DNA from: Methylibium sp. NZG
Lineage (GTDB): Bacteria > Pseudomonadota > Gammaproteobacteria > Burkholderiales > Burkholderiaceae_C
NCBI GenBank assembly: GCA_001263235.1
Contig: LGRD01000016.1
Span: forward strand, 39,688-103,687
Direction: 5' to 3'
Length of the DNA stretch: 64,000 nt
In this document: positions 42,878 to 51,203 of the stretch, in pieces
Layout: each line of letters starts with the position of its first letter
Position numbering within the stretch: position 1 is the first letter of the stretch
Translations under genes and position numbers: made by a program
The notes under the pieces: generated by a model
Told to the model about the DNA's origin: nothing
Database searches by the model: none
What the model saw: only the letters and a program-made list of their open reading frames with translations

Positions 42878-44815
42878 ATGGAAGCGCAAACGATCCTGAT
42901 TGTCGAAGACGAAGCCATCGTCGCGTTGGAACTCAAGTTCCAGCTCCAGGACCTCGGGTACTCGATTGCCGGGACGGTGGCCAGCGGCGAGGCCGCGATC
43001 GAGTGGGTCGATCGACAGGCGCCGGACGTGATCCTGATGGACGTGAGGCTGCAAGGCTCGCTCGACGGCATCGAGGCGGCCGAGGCGATCCGGCGCCGGT
43101 ACGACGTGCCCGTGATCTTCTTGACCTCGCACAGCGACGACCAGACGGTGCAGAGGGCGGCGCGCACAGCGGCCTATGGCTACCTCACCAAGCCCTACCA
43201 GATCAAGGAGCTGCGCGCGGGCATCGAGGTGGCGTTGACCAAGTCGCGCATGGAGCGGCAGTTGAGGCAATCCGACCGCTGGTTTGCGCACACCTTGCGT
43301 TGCGTGTCCGACGGCGTGATCCTGACCGAGCTGGACGGGCGCGTGCGTTTTGCCAACCCCGCTGCCGAGCGGCTGACCGGTTGGTCGATGGAAGATGCGG
43401 TCGGGCATTCGCTCAACGACATCGTGCGGCTGCGCCCGCTCGATCCGCCCGCGAGCGCTGGCGACAACGGCGCACAGCAGTTCGCACTGCGCCAGGACGA
43501 CCCGCTGACGACGGTCCGCGCGGTGCTGCGCAAGGGCCGGCCCAACCCGGTGGCGCATGCGGTGCGGCTGTTGTCGCGCGACGGCGCCGAGCGCGTCGTC
43601 GACGAGATGGCCGGCCCGGTGAACGACGACAGCGGCAAGGCGCTGGGTGTCGTCTTCATCTTGCGCGACGCCTCCGAGCGCATCGCGCGCGAGGCCCTGC
43701 TGCAAGCCAGCGAAGAGCGCTTTCGCAACGCCTTCGACCACGCGCCGCTGGGCATGGCGCTGGTGTCGTTCACCGGCGGCTTCATCCAGGTCAACGAGGC
43801 AATGTGCCGCCTGCTGGGCGAAAGCGCCGAACGCCTGAAGGCGCTCGGGCAGGTCAGCCTGACGCCGGAGGACGAGCGCGAGCACGAGAGCCGCCGCTTG
43901 CATGAGCTGATGATGTTCCCCGACGGCGTGGTGCAGTTCGAGCGCCGCTACCTGCGCCCGAGCAAGGGCGACTCGGTCTGGACGCTGGTGAGCGTCTCGC
44001 TCATGCACGAGGGCGACTGGCCCACCTGCTACCTGTACCAGGTGCACGACCTGACGCAGCAGAAACTGGCCGCCGAACAACTCGCCGAACTGGCGGCCGA
44101 GCGCATCCGGCGCGAGGCGAGCGAGATGGCCGACGCCGCCAAGAGCGACTTCATGTCCCGCGTCAGCCACGAGATGCGCACGCCGCTGAATTCCGTCATC
44201 GGCTTCGCGCAACTGCTCCAGATGCAGCAAGGCGTGGACGCCGGCAAGATCGAGACTTACGCGCGCCATATCCGCACGGCGGGTGAGCACCTGCTGGCGC
44301 TCGTGACCGACCTGCTCGACCTCAACCGCGCCGCGCAAGGCGCGCTGAAGATGACGCTCGCGCGCGTCGACCTGGCGCAAACGATCGACGAGGTGGTGAG
44401 CCTGCTCGGCATCCAGGCCAGCGCGGCGGGCGTTGGCATCGAGCTGTCGATCGAGCGCCCAGTCGCCGTCGTCGCCGACGGTCAGCGGCTGCGCCAGGTG
44501 CTGCTGAACCTGGGCTCGAATGCGGTCAAGTACAACCGACAGGGCGGTTCGCTTCGCATGCGCGCAGCGCGTTCGGACAACGGGCGCGTCCGGTTGACGG
44601 TCAGCGACACGGGTGTGGGCATGACGGGTCGACAGGTGGAGAGCTTGTTCCGGCCCTTTGAGCGCCTCGGTCAGGAGCGAAGCGCCATTCCGGGCGTGGG
44701 CCTCGGGCTGGTGATTGCGCGCAGCCTGATGGTGGAGATGGGCGGCACCATCGAGGTGTCGAGCGAGCCGAATGTCGGCACCGACGTGACGCTGGAGCTG
44801 CCCGGCGCGGATTGA
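42878..44815 (+). CDS. receiver-PAS-PAS-histidine kinase hybrid
   Basis: This 645-residue soluble protein has an N-terminal receiver domain (~5-120) with phospho-acceptor Asp55 in VILMDVRL and the switch lysine in YLTKPYQ. Two PAS domains follow (~135-265 and ~285-400), then a HisKA domain with His431 in SRVSHEMRTPLNS and a HATPase (NLGSNAVKYN, DTGVGM, GVGLGLVI). It lies 68 bases after the membrane kinase. The receiver could be phosphorylated by that kinase, and the protein's own histidine could then pass phosphate on; no separate response regulator with a DNA-binding domain is present in the window. Confidence 0.9.
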   Translation: MEAQTILIVEDEAIVALELKFQLQDLGYSIAGTVASGEAAIEWVDRQAPDVILMDVRLQGSLDGIEAAEAIRRRYDVPVIFLTSHSDDQTVQRAARTAAYGYLTKPYQIKELRAGIEVALTKSRMERQLRQSDRWFAHTLRCVSDGVILTELDGRVRFANPAAERLTGWSMEDAVGHSLNDIVRLRPLDPPASAGDNGAQQFALRQDDPLTTVRAVLRKGRPNPVAHAVRLLSRDGAERVVDEMAGPVNDDSGKALGVVFILRDASERIAREALLQASEERFRNAFDHAPLGMALVSFTGGFIQVNEAMCRLLGESAERLKALGQVSLTPEDEREHESRRLHELMMFPDGVVQFERRYLRPSKGDSVWTLVSVSLMHEGDWPTCYLYQVHDLTQQKLAAEQLAELAAERIRREASEMADAAKSDFMSRVSHEMRTPLNSVIGFAQLLQMQQGVDAGKIETYARHIRTAGEHLLALVTDLLDLNRAAQGALKMTLARVDLAQTIDEVVSLLGIQASAAGVGIELSIERPVAVVADGQRLRQVLLNLGSNAVKYNRQGGSLRMRAARSDNGRVRLTVSDTGVGMTGRQVESLFRPFERLGQERSAIPGVGLGLVIARSLMVEMGGTIEVSSEPNVGTDVTLELPGAD

Positions 44816-44894
44816 GCGTGGGCTGAGCCTGGACTCAGCGCCGACCCCATCGGCCGCCGAATCAGCACCGATTCATCGCCGCATCCACGCAGGC

Positions 44895-46310
44895 TCAGCG
44901 CAGGCTCAGCTTGCGCCCGAACGGCGCGACCGCGCTGGCGTGCATCGGGTGCGACTCGGGCACCGCCCAGATCACCGGCCAGCGCGGCACAAAACGCGCC
45001 GGGCCGTCCAGGTCGGTCAGCACGACGGCGATGTCGGGGCGGTGCCGGTCGGCTTCTTCGAGCAGCGGCGTGAAGTCGGTGCCGCCGCCGCCGGTGAACT
45101 GAAGCTCGCGCAGGCCCTTCAGCCCGGTGCTGCCGGGCTTGAAGTGCGCCACGCGCTGCACCCGGTCATCGCCCACCACCAGCACCAGCGCGGCCTCCAG
45201 CCGCCGGGTGATGGCCTCGATCTCGGTTGCAAAACGGTCCATCAGCGCGTCGTCGATCGAGCCCGACACATCGACCACCACCACCAGCCGCGGCGCCGGG
45301 CGGGTGCCGCTGAAGCCGGGCTCCCACGGCAGGCGCCGCGGCGGCACGCTGCGCCCGAGCCGGCCCTGGTTGGCGATGTAGGAGCGTGCCGGCCGCGACC
45401 ACGAGATGCCCGGCCGCGTGGTCAGCGCGCGCGCCAGCCGGGTGCGCAGCACCTGCTCCCACGGCGTGCGGGCGGTGGGCAGGTCGGCCAGCAGCACGCG
45501 CAGCATCGAGAACGCACCGTCGCCCGCGTGGCCGCGCACCAACCGTTCGCTCCATTCGCGCGCGGCGTCGGCCTGTGCCTCCGGCTGCTCCTGCGTGGCC
45601 GCTGAGTCCAGCAGATCTTTCGGCGTGCCGGCGCCGAGCGCACGCACGGTGGCCGCGCGCGGGCCGTCCTCGCGCTTGCCGCCTTGCGACGGCGCGCGGC
45701 GGTCGTCGATGGCGCGGTAGAGCTGCTCCACGTCCCATTCGAGCAGCGAGCGTTCGACCGGCTGGTCTTGCCCCAGGCAGCGCAGCAACAGCGTGTCGAG
45801 CAACACCGCCCCAGCCGGCAGTTGCAACCAGGCCAGGTGCGCCAGCGTGCTGTTGACGATCGCGTCGGCGCAAGTGTTGAAGAGCGATTCGTCCACGTCG
45901 CCGAGCAGCGCCCGCAGATCGGCGCAACGCTGCGGGTGGCGCAGTGCGATGTGCAGCACTTCGTGCGCGACCACGCCGGTCTGCTCGGGCAGCGGCAGCC
46001 GGTCGAACTCGGCGCTGTAGTGGATGGTGTGGCCATCGGTCGTGGCAGGGGCCGATGCGGAGTCAGGTCGTGTGCTTGTGGCCCCGCGCTCGGCCGGCCC
46101 GCTCCACGCGACCCCCGCACTCCGTTCGGGCTGAGCCTGTCGAAGCCCCGGCCCCGCAGCCGCAACCGCCGCTGCCGCCGCATCCGTCACGTCGCGGTGC
46201 TTCACCCACAGCGCCAGCCCGCCGGTGGACGGCGCGTACTCCACCATGCGCTGGATCGCGCGCGTGCCGCGGTGGCGGTGAAAGCCGGCGTCGTCCGGTT
46301 CAGCGGCCAT
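44895..46310 (-). CDS. VWA-like protein with putative metallopeptidase domain (DUF2201 type)
   Basis: This 471-residue protein has an N-terminal metallopeptidase-like domain with HEVLHIALRHP (HExxH, ~residues 118-128) and a C-terminal VWA-like domain with VVVVDVSGSIDDALM (metal-ion-dependent adhesion motif DxSxS) and LTDLDGP. ATG 46310 overlaps the MoxR stop by 11 bases. MoxR ATPases paired with VWA proteins act as co-chaperones in assembling metal centres or protein complexes. A stretch near residues 50-75 is encoded by a dispersed repeat rather than by the conserved domain. Confidence 0.87.
   Translation of the reverse strand: MAAEPDDAGFHRHRGTRAIQRMVEYAPSTGGLALWVKHRDVTDAAAAAVAAAGPGLRQAQPERSAGVAWSGPAERGATSTRPDSASAPATTDGHTIHYSAEFDRLPLPEQTGVVAHEVLHIALRHPQRCADLRALLGDVDESLFNTCADAIVNSTLAHLAWLQLPAGAVLLDTLLLRCLGQDQPVERSLLEWDVEQLYRAIDDRRAPSQGGKREDGPRAATVRALGAGTPKDLLDSAATQEQPEAQADAAREWSERLVRGHAGDGAFSMLRVLLADLPTARTPWEQVLRTRLARALTTRPGISWSRPARSYIANQGRLGRSVPPRRLPWEPGFSGTRPAPRLVVVVDVSGSIDDALMDRFATEIEAITRRLEAALVLVVGDDRVQRVAHFKPGSTGLKGLRELQFTGGGGTDFTPLLEEADRHRPDIAVVLTDLDGPARFVPRWPVIWAVPESHPMHASAVAPFGRKLSLR
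46123..46146. repeat. dispersed 24-base repeat inside the VWA coding sequence
   Basis: The block reads CGTTCGGGCTGAGCCTGTCG followed by AAGC. From general knowledge of proteobacterial genomes, this type of motif (a GTTCGGGCTGAGC core ending in GTCGAAG) occurs as a scattered intergenic repeat. Here it lies in frame within a variable, Ala/Pro/Ser-rich part of the VWA protein. Confidence 0.55.
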
Positions 46311-47409
46311 GGCCGTCGCGCGCTCGCTGCTCGGTGTAGCGGCGGTAGGACGCGCTGTCCAGGATGGCGGCCTCCAGCCCACGCTCCAGCGCCCGTTGCA
46401 TCAGCAACTCCATCGCCAGCGTCTGCGCTTCTCGCACCGGCAGCGGCGCTTGCGACCGCACCTCGGGCAGCTGCTCGATGATCTCCAGCGCGCGCGCCAG
46501 CGTGGGCGCATCGACGCAGGCCGCCAGCAGGCCGTAGACCATGCCGTACAGCCCGTCCAGCGTCTTCGGCAGCAGCGCCAAGGTGTCGTTGCCGGCGCGC
46601 GCCGCGAGCAGCCGCACCACGTCGACCGCGGCCTGCAACTCGCGCAGGACGCCGAAGAACTCGGCCGCATTCGCCGCACCGATGCGGCCCTGCACGAACA
46701 GCCGCCGCGCGTTGTCGGACAAGCCCGACTTGAGCACGTTGGAGATGTCCTCCCAGCCGCGCGGGCTGGCGCCCACCAGGTGGTCGGCGGCCACCTGCGC
46801 CTGCGTGTCGTCGAGCTTGTCGGGCCGCACCTTCAGGTAGGCCATCACCTCGGGCGCAAAACCCATCGCCACCGCGTGGTCCAAAAACGCGTCGATGACC
46901 GTCTGCACGTTGAAGTGGAACATCCGGTCGGCCAGCGCCGTGCCCATGTCGTGGCTGACGGCGCCATGAAACGTGGCGTTGCCGGCGGCGATCACTTGCC
47001 AGCCGTCGGGCAGCCGGTAGTTGCCGACGCGCCGATCCAATATCAACGAGTAGGCCGAGATCTGCAGCCGCTGGTCGGCCGCGGTCAGCTCGTCGAGAAA
47101 CAAGATGCCGGCCGGCTGCTCCGGCGGCGGCAGAAACTCGGGCGGGAACCACACCGTCTTGCCCTGCACGTCGTCGGCGTAGATCGCGCCGCGGATGTCC
47201 ACCGGCTCGATCGTGGTCAGCCGCAAATCCACCAGCGGCACGCCGAAGTGCGCCGCCACCTGCCGCACGACGCTCGACTTGCCCACGCCGCGCGTGCCCC
47301 ACAGCATCGACGCGCGGCGTCGCAACGTCGCGTCGGCGTACTGCTCGATCAGCGCGGCCTTGACTGATGCGATCGAGACCGGCGGGATGTTCATCGGGTT
47401 GCCATGCAT
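46300..47409 (-). CDS. MoxR-type AAA ATPase
   Basis: This 369-residue AAA+ ATPase of the MoxR group has Walker A GTRGVGKSSVV near residue 38, Walker B GILFLDELTAAD and the sensor-type segment VIAAGNATF. The C-terminal half is helical. It starts at ATG 47409 (MHGNPMNIPP). The partner VWA/metallopeptidase gene overlaps the end, a common arrangement in which the ATPase remodels a client recruited by the VWA protein. The client is unknown. Confidence 0.9.
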   Translation of the reverse strand: MHGNPMNIPPVSIASVKAALIEQYADATLRRRASMLWGTRGVGKSSVVRQVAAHFGVPLVDLRLTTIEPVDIRGAIYADDVQGKTVWFPPEFLPPPEQPAGILFLDELTAADQRLQISAYSLILDRRVGNYRLPDGWQVIAAGNATFHGAVSHDMGTALADRMFHFNVQTVIDAFLDHAVAMGFAPEVMAYLKVRPDKLDDTQAQVAADHLVGASPRGWEDISNVLKSGLSDNARRLFVQGRIGAANAAEFFGVLRELQAAVDVVRLLAARAGNDTLALLPKTLDGLYGMVYGLLAACVDAPTLARALEIIEQLPEVRSQAPLPVREAQTLAMELLMQRALERGLEAAILDSASYRRYTEQRARDGHGR

Positions 47410-47550
47410 CGTTCGCCCTTGTTCGTTCGATGGTTGTGGGTGCCTGTGGCCGCTGTGGCGGTGTCGAGGATACCCGCGAGCAAACGTCCTACAGAGTTCG
47501 CCGGAGGGGTCCTGCGTCGGCCGCGGTTCAGCCCGTCTAGAGTGAACTGC

Positions 47551-48594
47551 ATGAATGAACGAACCCGCTCCAGTCCGGCGGCGCATCCCGAGCACGCATT
47601 GCTGCGGCGGGCGGTGCGCCGGGTGGTGCGAGCGCCAGCTCGTCAGGCAAACGATGCCGTCGATTCAAGCGACGCAACGTCGGCAACATCGCCCCGGCGT
47701 CTGAACCTGCCGCCCGCGCTTGCGGGGGACCGCTTCGAGTTTGGTGGCATGAGCTGCTACATGGCTGGCAACGGCCCGCCGCTGCTGCTGGTGCACAGCG
47801 TCAACGCAGCAGCGTCGGCGGCCGAGGTGCGCCCGCTCTTCGACCACTTTGCGGCCACCCGAACCGTCTTTGCCGTCGATCTGCCCGGCTTCGGCTTCAG
47901 CGAGCGCAGCGACCGGCCCTACGACCCTTGGCTGATGACGAACGCGCTTCAAGGCATGGCCACGCAAATCCAGCGCCTGTGCGGCTGCGAGCCGATTGAT
48001 GCGCTGGCATGCTCGCTCGGCTGCGAGTTCCTGGCGCGCGCCGCCGTCGAGCAGCCCGACACCTGGGGAGCGCTCGCCTTCGTCAGCCCCACCGGCTTGA
48101 ACGGCACGCGGGTACGCCGCGGCCCGCCAGGCAGCACCCGCGCGATGCCGCTGCTGCACTCGACGCTGAGCGTTCCCTTGTGGTCGAACGCGCTCTACCG
48201 CGGGCTGACCCATCCAGCCGTCATTCGCTACTTTCTCGAACGCACCTGGGGCAGCAAGTCCATCGACGAAACACTGTGGTCGTACGACGTGGCGACCGCG
48301 CGCCAGCCCGGCGCGCGTTTCGCGCCGCTGCACTTCATCGCTGGCAGCCTCTTCAGCGACGACATCCACGACGTGTACGAAAAGGCCTCACAGCCGGTGT
48401 GGATGAGCCGAGGCGTGCGCGGGGACTTTGCCGACTACCGCAGCGACGCCGTGGTGCGCAAACTGCCCAACTGGAAGATCGATACGTTCCAGACGGGCGC
48501 GTTGCCGTACTTTGAAGTTCCACACGACTTCTTCACCGCGTTCAACGCGTTCTTGCAAAACGCCCGACGCGGCGATCAGCGCAAGGTCGGCTGA
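47551..48594 (+). CDS. alpha/beta hydrolase family protein
   Basis: This 347-residue protein has a ~60-residue N-terminal extension, then the alpha/beta hydrolase core: PPLLLVHSVNAAASAAEV (oxyanion region), FAVDLPGFGFSERSDRPYD and the nucleophile in ALACSLGCEF, where the first glycine of GxSxG is Ala. The C-terminal histidine is in VPHDFF. Related enzymes are esterases or epoxide/haloalkane-type hydrolases; the substrate is unknown. Its last 19 bases overlap the end of the convergent gene on the other strand. Confidence 0.85.
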   Translation: MNERTRSSPAAHPEHALLRRAVRRVVRAPARQANDAVDSSDATSATSPRRLNLPPALAGDRFEFGGMSCYMAGNGPPLLLVHSVNAAASAAEVRPLFDHFAATRTVFAVDLPGFGFSERSDRPYDPWLMTNALQGMATQIQRLCGCEPIDALACSLGCEFLARAAVEQPDTWGALAFVSPTGLNGTRVRRGPPGSTRAMPLLHSTLSVPLWSNALYRGLTHPAVIRYFLERTWGSKSIDETLWSYDVATARQPGARFAPLHFIAGSLFSDDIHDVYEKASQPVWMSRGVRGDFADYRSDAVVRKLPNWKIDTFQTGALPYFEVPHDFFTAFNAFLQNARRGDQRKVG

Positions 48595-49607
48595 TCCGCG
48601 GGCGCGCGCGGCGCCTGCGCCGGTTCGCGCCATGAAGCAGCGCGCGACGCTCGCGGCAACGGCGGAATCTCGATGCGCGGCATCTCGCGCATGCAGATGC
48701 CCGCCATCAGCAACAGCGGCGGCGCGTGAAAGATCAGCATCCGGAAGATCGAATCGGGCCCCAGGTCGAGCGAGGGCACGGCCACCGCGCCAGCGATCAA
48801 GCCCACACAGGTGAGCAGCGGAACGGCGCGGCGCAGCGCCACGCCCCAGCGCGCCGCGCTGGCCCGCTCGTGAAAGCGGCCGGGCGGCTCGGCCAGCGTC
48901 TGCGCCAGGTGCTGCGCCATGCGTTCGAGCTTGCGCTCGGCGTCCTGGCTGCGGTCAGGCTCGCTTTTGCGCAAGTGCAGCCGGCCGGTCCAGCGGTCGC
49001 GGTGGCGATCGAGCCGCGTCCAGTCCCAGCCGAGCACGGCCAGCAGGTCCTCGGGCAGCGCAAGGGTCGGGTTGTCGGTGGCGGCCAGCACCTCGATCTC
49101 GCCCGAGATGCCCGTGACCTCCGGCACCCGCAGCTTCAACATCAACGCGTCGAGTTGCGCCACGCCGTTCGTCAGCACCAGCGGCGGCTGCGGCGTGCCG
49201 AGCTTCAGGCGGTAGCTGCGCGCGACCATGCCGCCCGCGAGGGCCTGAAAGTGTCGCTGTGGCGGCACCGCGTCGATGGCCGCCAGCAATTCGCCCGGCT
49301 CCGGCCCCTCAGTCAGCAGTCGCGCTGAAGGCCCGGCGGGGTGTGCCACCACCCGCGTCAGGCGGAAGTGGCCCTCTTCCGGGTTCTCGAGTTGCAAGGT
49401 CTCGGTCAATTCCGCTCCGCCGCCTTCGCTACCGGCATGCGCAACCGGCTTGAAGACCAGGCGGCGCGCGAGCCGGTCGCTGGCCGGCAGGTCGAGCTGG
49501 CGGCCGCGGCGTGTGAACGGCCCGATCAGCCCCAGGATGTCGTGATGGGTCAGCGGCGCGGCGGGTGAGGCCGGTTCAGCGGCGGGCTTTCTGAGGAGAA
49601 CGACCAT
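48576..49607 (-). CDS. conserved-looking protein with two C-terminal membrane helices, unknown
   Basis: This 343-residue protein has a soluble N-terminal part (~1-235, with no motif I recognise), an amphipathic segment around 215-240, then two membrane helices (~255-280 and ~285-303) and a Pro/Arg-rich tail. It begins at ATG 49607. Codon use is like that of the neighbours. I do not recognise the family. The 3' end overlaps the hydrolase gene by 19 bases on the opposite strand. Confidence 0.7.
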   Translation of the reverse strand: MVVLLRKPAAEPASPAAPLTHHDILGLIGPFTRRGRQLDLPASDRLARRLVFKPVAHAGSEGGGAELTETLQLENPEEGHFRLTRVVAHPAGPSARLLTEGPEPGELLAAIDAVPPQRHFQALAGGMVARSYRLKLGTPQPPLVLTNGVAQLDALMLKLRVPEVTGISGEIEVLAATDNPTLALPEDLLAVLGWDWTRLDRHRDRWTGRLHLRKSEPDRSQDAERKLERMAQHLAQTLAEPPGRFHERASAARWGVALRRAVPLLTCVGLIAGAVAVPSLDLGPDSIFRMLIFHAPPLLLMAGICMREMPRIEIPPLPRASRAASWREPAQAPRAPADQPTLR

Positions 49608-49698
49608 GGCAGACGGTCATGGTAGCTCGGGCCACGCGGCCACGGGGAGTGCAGGGGGCAGGTCTGCGCCCGGAAGAGTCGGGCGGCTTGGCGCGCCG

Positions 49699-49752
49699 GG
49701 AGCGTGCCTGTGCCGTGCCTGGAGCGTGCCTGTGCCGTGCCTGGAGCGTGCC
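49699..49752. repeat. 22-base tandem repeat, two copies plus part of a third
   Basis: Positions 49699-49720 and 49721-49742 are identical 22-base units beginning GGAGCGTGCC; a third copy is identical for 10 bases (49743-49752) and then drifts. It lies in the 205-base gap between the unknown gene and the SlyB-like gene, both on the - strand. No gene is visible in the gap. Confidence 0.85.
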
Positions 49753-49812
49753 GACAGCGTGTCGAGTGCGTGCCTGGACCGCGCCCATCGGCTGGAGACG
49801 CAAAAACCCGCC

Positions 49813-50307
49813 TCAGCTCTTCGCTGCCGGCGCTGCCACGGGGGAAGGCGCCGCCACCGCCGGCGCCTTCATGATGCGCGTCTTGCCGCCGGTGGTGACC
49901 AGGATCACCGGGTCGCCCGCTGCCATCAGCTCCTCGCCCTTGCCCTGCACGAGCGCGCGGCGTTCACCGTTTTTCAGCTGCAGCACGTACTCGACAGCAT
50001 CTTCACGCGTGGCGCTGCGCTCGATGGCGTTGCCGATGACCGAGCCCACGATGGCCACCAGCACGCCGACCACGGCCGCCTCGCGCCGGCCGCCGACCCC
50101 CGAGCCGGCAATGCCGCCGACCACGCCGCCCGCCACGCCGCCCACGCCGCTCTGGCTGCCGTCGATGGTGACTGGGCGCACCGACAGCACGGTGGCGTCT
50201 TGAATCTGCGACATGCGCTGTGCGTCGCCGCGTTGGACGATGTCGGGGTTGCTGGTGGCGCAGCCTGCCAGGGCCAGGGCGAGTGCGGCAGTGAACAGGG
50301 TCTTCAT
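49813..50307 (-). CDS. glycine-zipper outer-membrane lipoprotein, SlyB/Pcp-like
   Basis: This 164-residue lipoprotein has a signal with lipobox LAGC (cysteine 16) and a glycine-zipper 2TM domain (GVGGVAGGVVGGIAGSGVGG, ~residues 53-72) as in SlyB and the 17-kDa antigen family, followed by VEYVLQLKNGERRALVQG. Such proteins sit in the outer membrane and help maintain envelope integrity, often under Mg/PhoP control. ATG 50307 follows GAGAAACACG. The C-terminal Ala/Pro-rich tail is unremarkable. Confidence 0.88.
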   Translation of the reverse strand: MKTLFTAALALALAGCATSNPDIVQRGDAQRMSQIQDATVLSVRPVTIDGSQSGVGGVAGGVVGGIAGSGVGGRREAAVVGVLVAIVGSVIGNAIERSATREDAVEYVLQLKNGERRALVQGKGEELMAAGDPVILVTTGGKTRIMKAPAVAAPSPVAAPAAKS

Positions 50308-50428
50308 CGTGTTTCTCCGAGAGGGTAGGCCACTCCAACGGCTGGACGGCGGGACGGGATGACCGGCCCGCCGAGTGCGGTCGGGTCGAGTGCCGCCGAC
50401 GGGCATCAGCGCGGAAGGTCGATCAACG

Positions 50429-50506
50429 ATGCGGGTCGGGCATGCGGGTCGGGCATGCGGGTCGGGCATGCAGATCAGGCATGCAGATCAAGCGTGCAGA
50501 TCAGGC
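50429..50506. repeat. 13-base tandem repeat, six units, overlapping the HNH gene stop
   Basis: Six 13-base units run from 50429 to 50506. The first three are identical (ATGCGGGTCGGGC), and the last three are variants of the form ATGCAGATCAGGC. The stop codon of the HNH gene (50501-50503) lies inside the last unit. Unit number may vary between strains. The rest of the 50308-50428 spacer holds no gene. Confidence 0.85.
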
Positions 50507-51058
50507 GTGCAAGCGACTGTGCCGCGGCACGCTGGCGAGCAGGAACTCCATCTGGTCGGCCAGGATGCGCCGGCCGCGCAGGATCATGTCTTCGTGCAGG
50601 CTCGGCACGTAGGGCAGGTACATCAGCGACATGCGCGCCTCTTCGGGCAGGCGGTTGCCCTTGTGGCCGTTGCAGGTGCGGCAGGCGGTGATGCAGTTCA
50701 TCCAGCTGTCCAGGCCGCCGCGCGAGGTGGGCACGATGTGCTCGCGCGTCAGTTCGTCGAAATGGAAGTGGTGGCCGCAGTAGGCGCACACCTGCCGATC
50801 GCGCGCGAACAGCTTGACGTTGCTGAGCGCCGGCGTCTGCCGCCACGCGCGGCTGGGCACCGAGCCGCGCACCGCGATGATCGGGTGCACCTCGATGCGC
50901 GACTGCAGCCCGGTGCGGCGCTGCATGCCGCCGCGCAGCACGAAGAAGGTGTCGCCCAGCGTCCAGGCCACGCCCTCGCAGGCGTAGATCACTGCAGCCT
51001 CCCTGGCTGAGATCCACGCCTGCGGGCGTCCGGACACATCGAGCTGAAGAACTTCCAT
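50501..51058 (-). CDS. HNH endonuclease family protein
   Basis: This 185-residue protein has an HNH nuclease domain in its C-terminal half: CAYCGHHFHFDELTREHIVP gives the first zinc cysteines and the catalytic histidine, and CRTCNGHKG gives the second pair. The N-terminal ~90 residues (VLQLDVSGRPQAWISAREAA) belong to the same widespread bacterial HNH family. ATG 51058 starts the conserved part. These housekeeping-like HNH proteins are of unknown role. Its stop is within a tandem repeat, so its C-terminus may vary in length. Confidence 0.88.
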   Translation of the reverse strand: MEVLQLDVSGRPQAWISAREAAVIYACEGVAWTLGDTFFVLRGGMQRRTGLQSRIEVHPIIAVRGSVPSRAWRQTPALSNVKLFARDRQVCAYCGHHFHFDELTREHIVPTSRGGLDSWMNCITACRTCNGHKGNRLPEEARMSLMYLPYVPSLHEDMILRGRRILADQMEFLLASVPRHSRLHA

Positions 51059-51203
51059 GATCGAGCCGCAGTATCGCACCTGCGCATGACGATCGAATGG
51101 CAGCTCGGAAGAGGGCCGCTGCGGCAGTCGGGATCCTCGCGGCGGGGTCAGCACTCCACCCCAGCGCACCACCCCGGCGCGCCACCCCAGCGCGGCAACC
51201 GAT

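Noticed and set aside
50429..50506. CRISPR array
   Set aside because: The units are 13-base direct tandem copies with no spacers and no cas genes.
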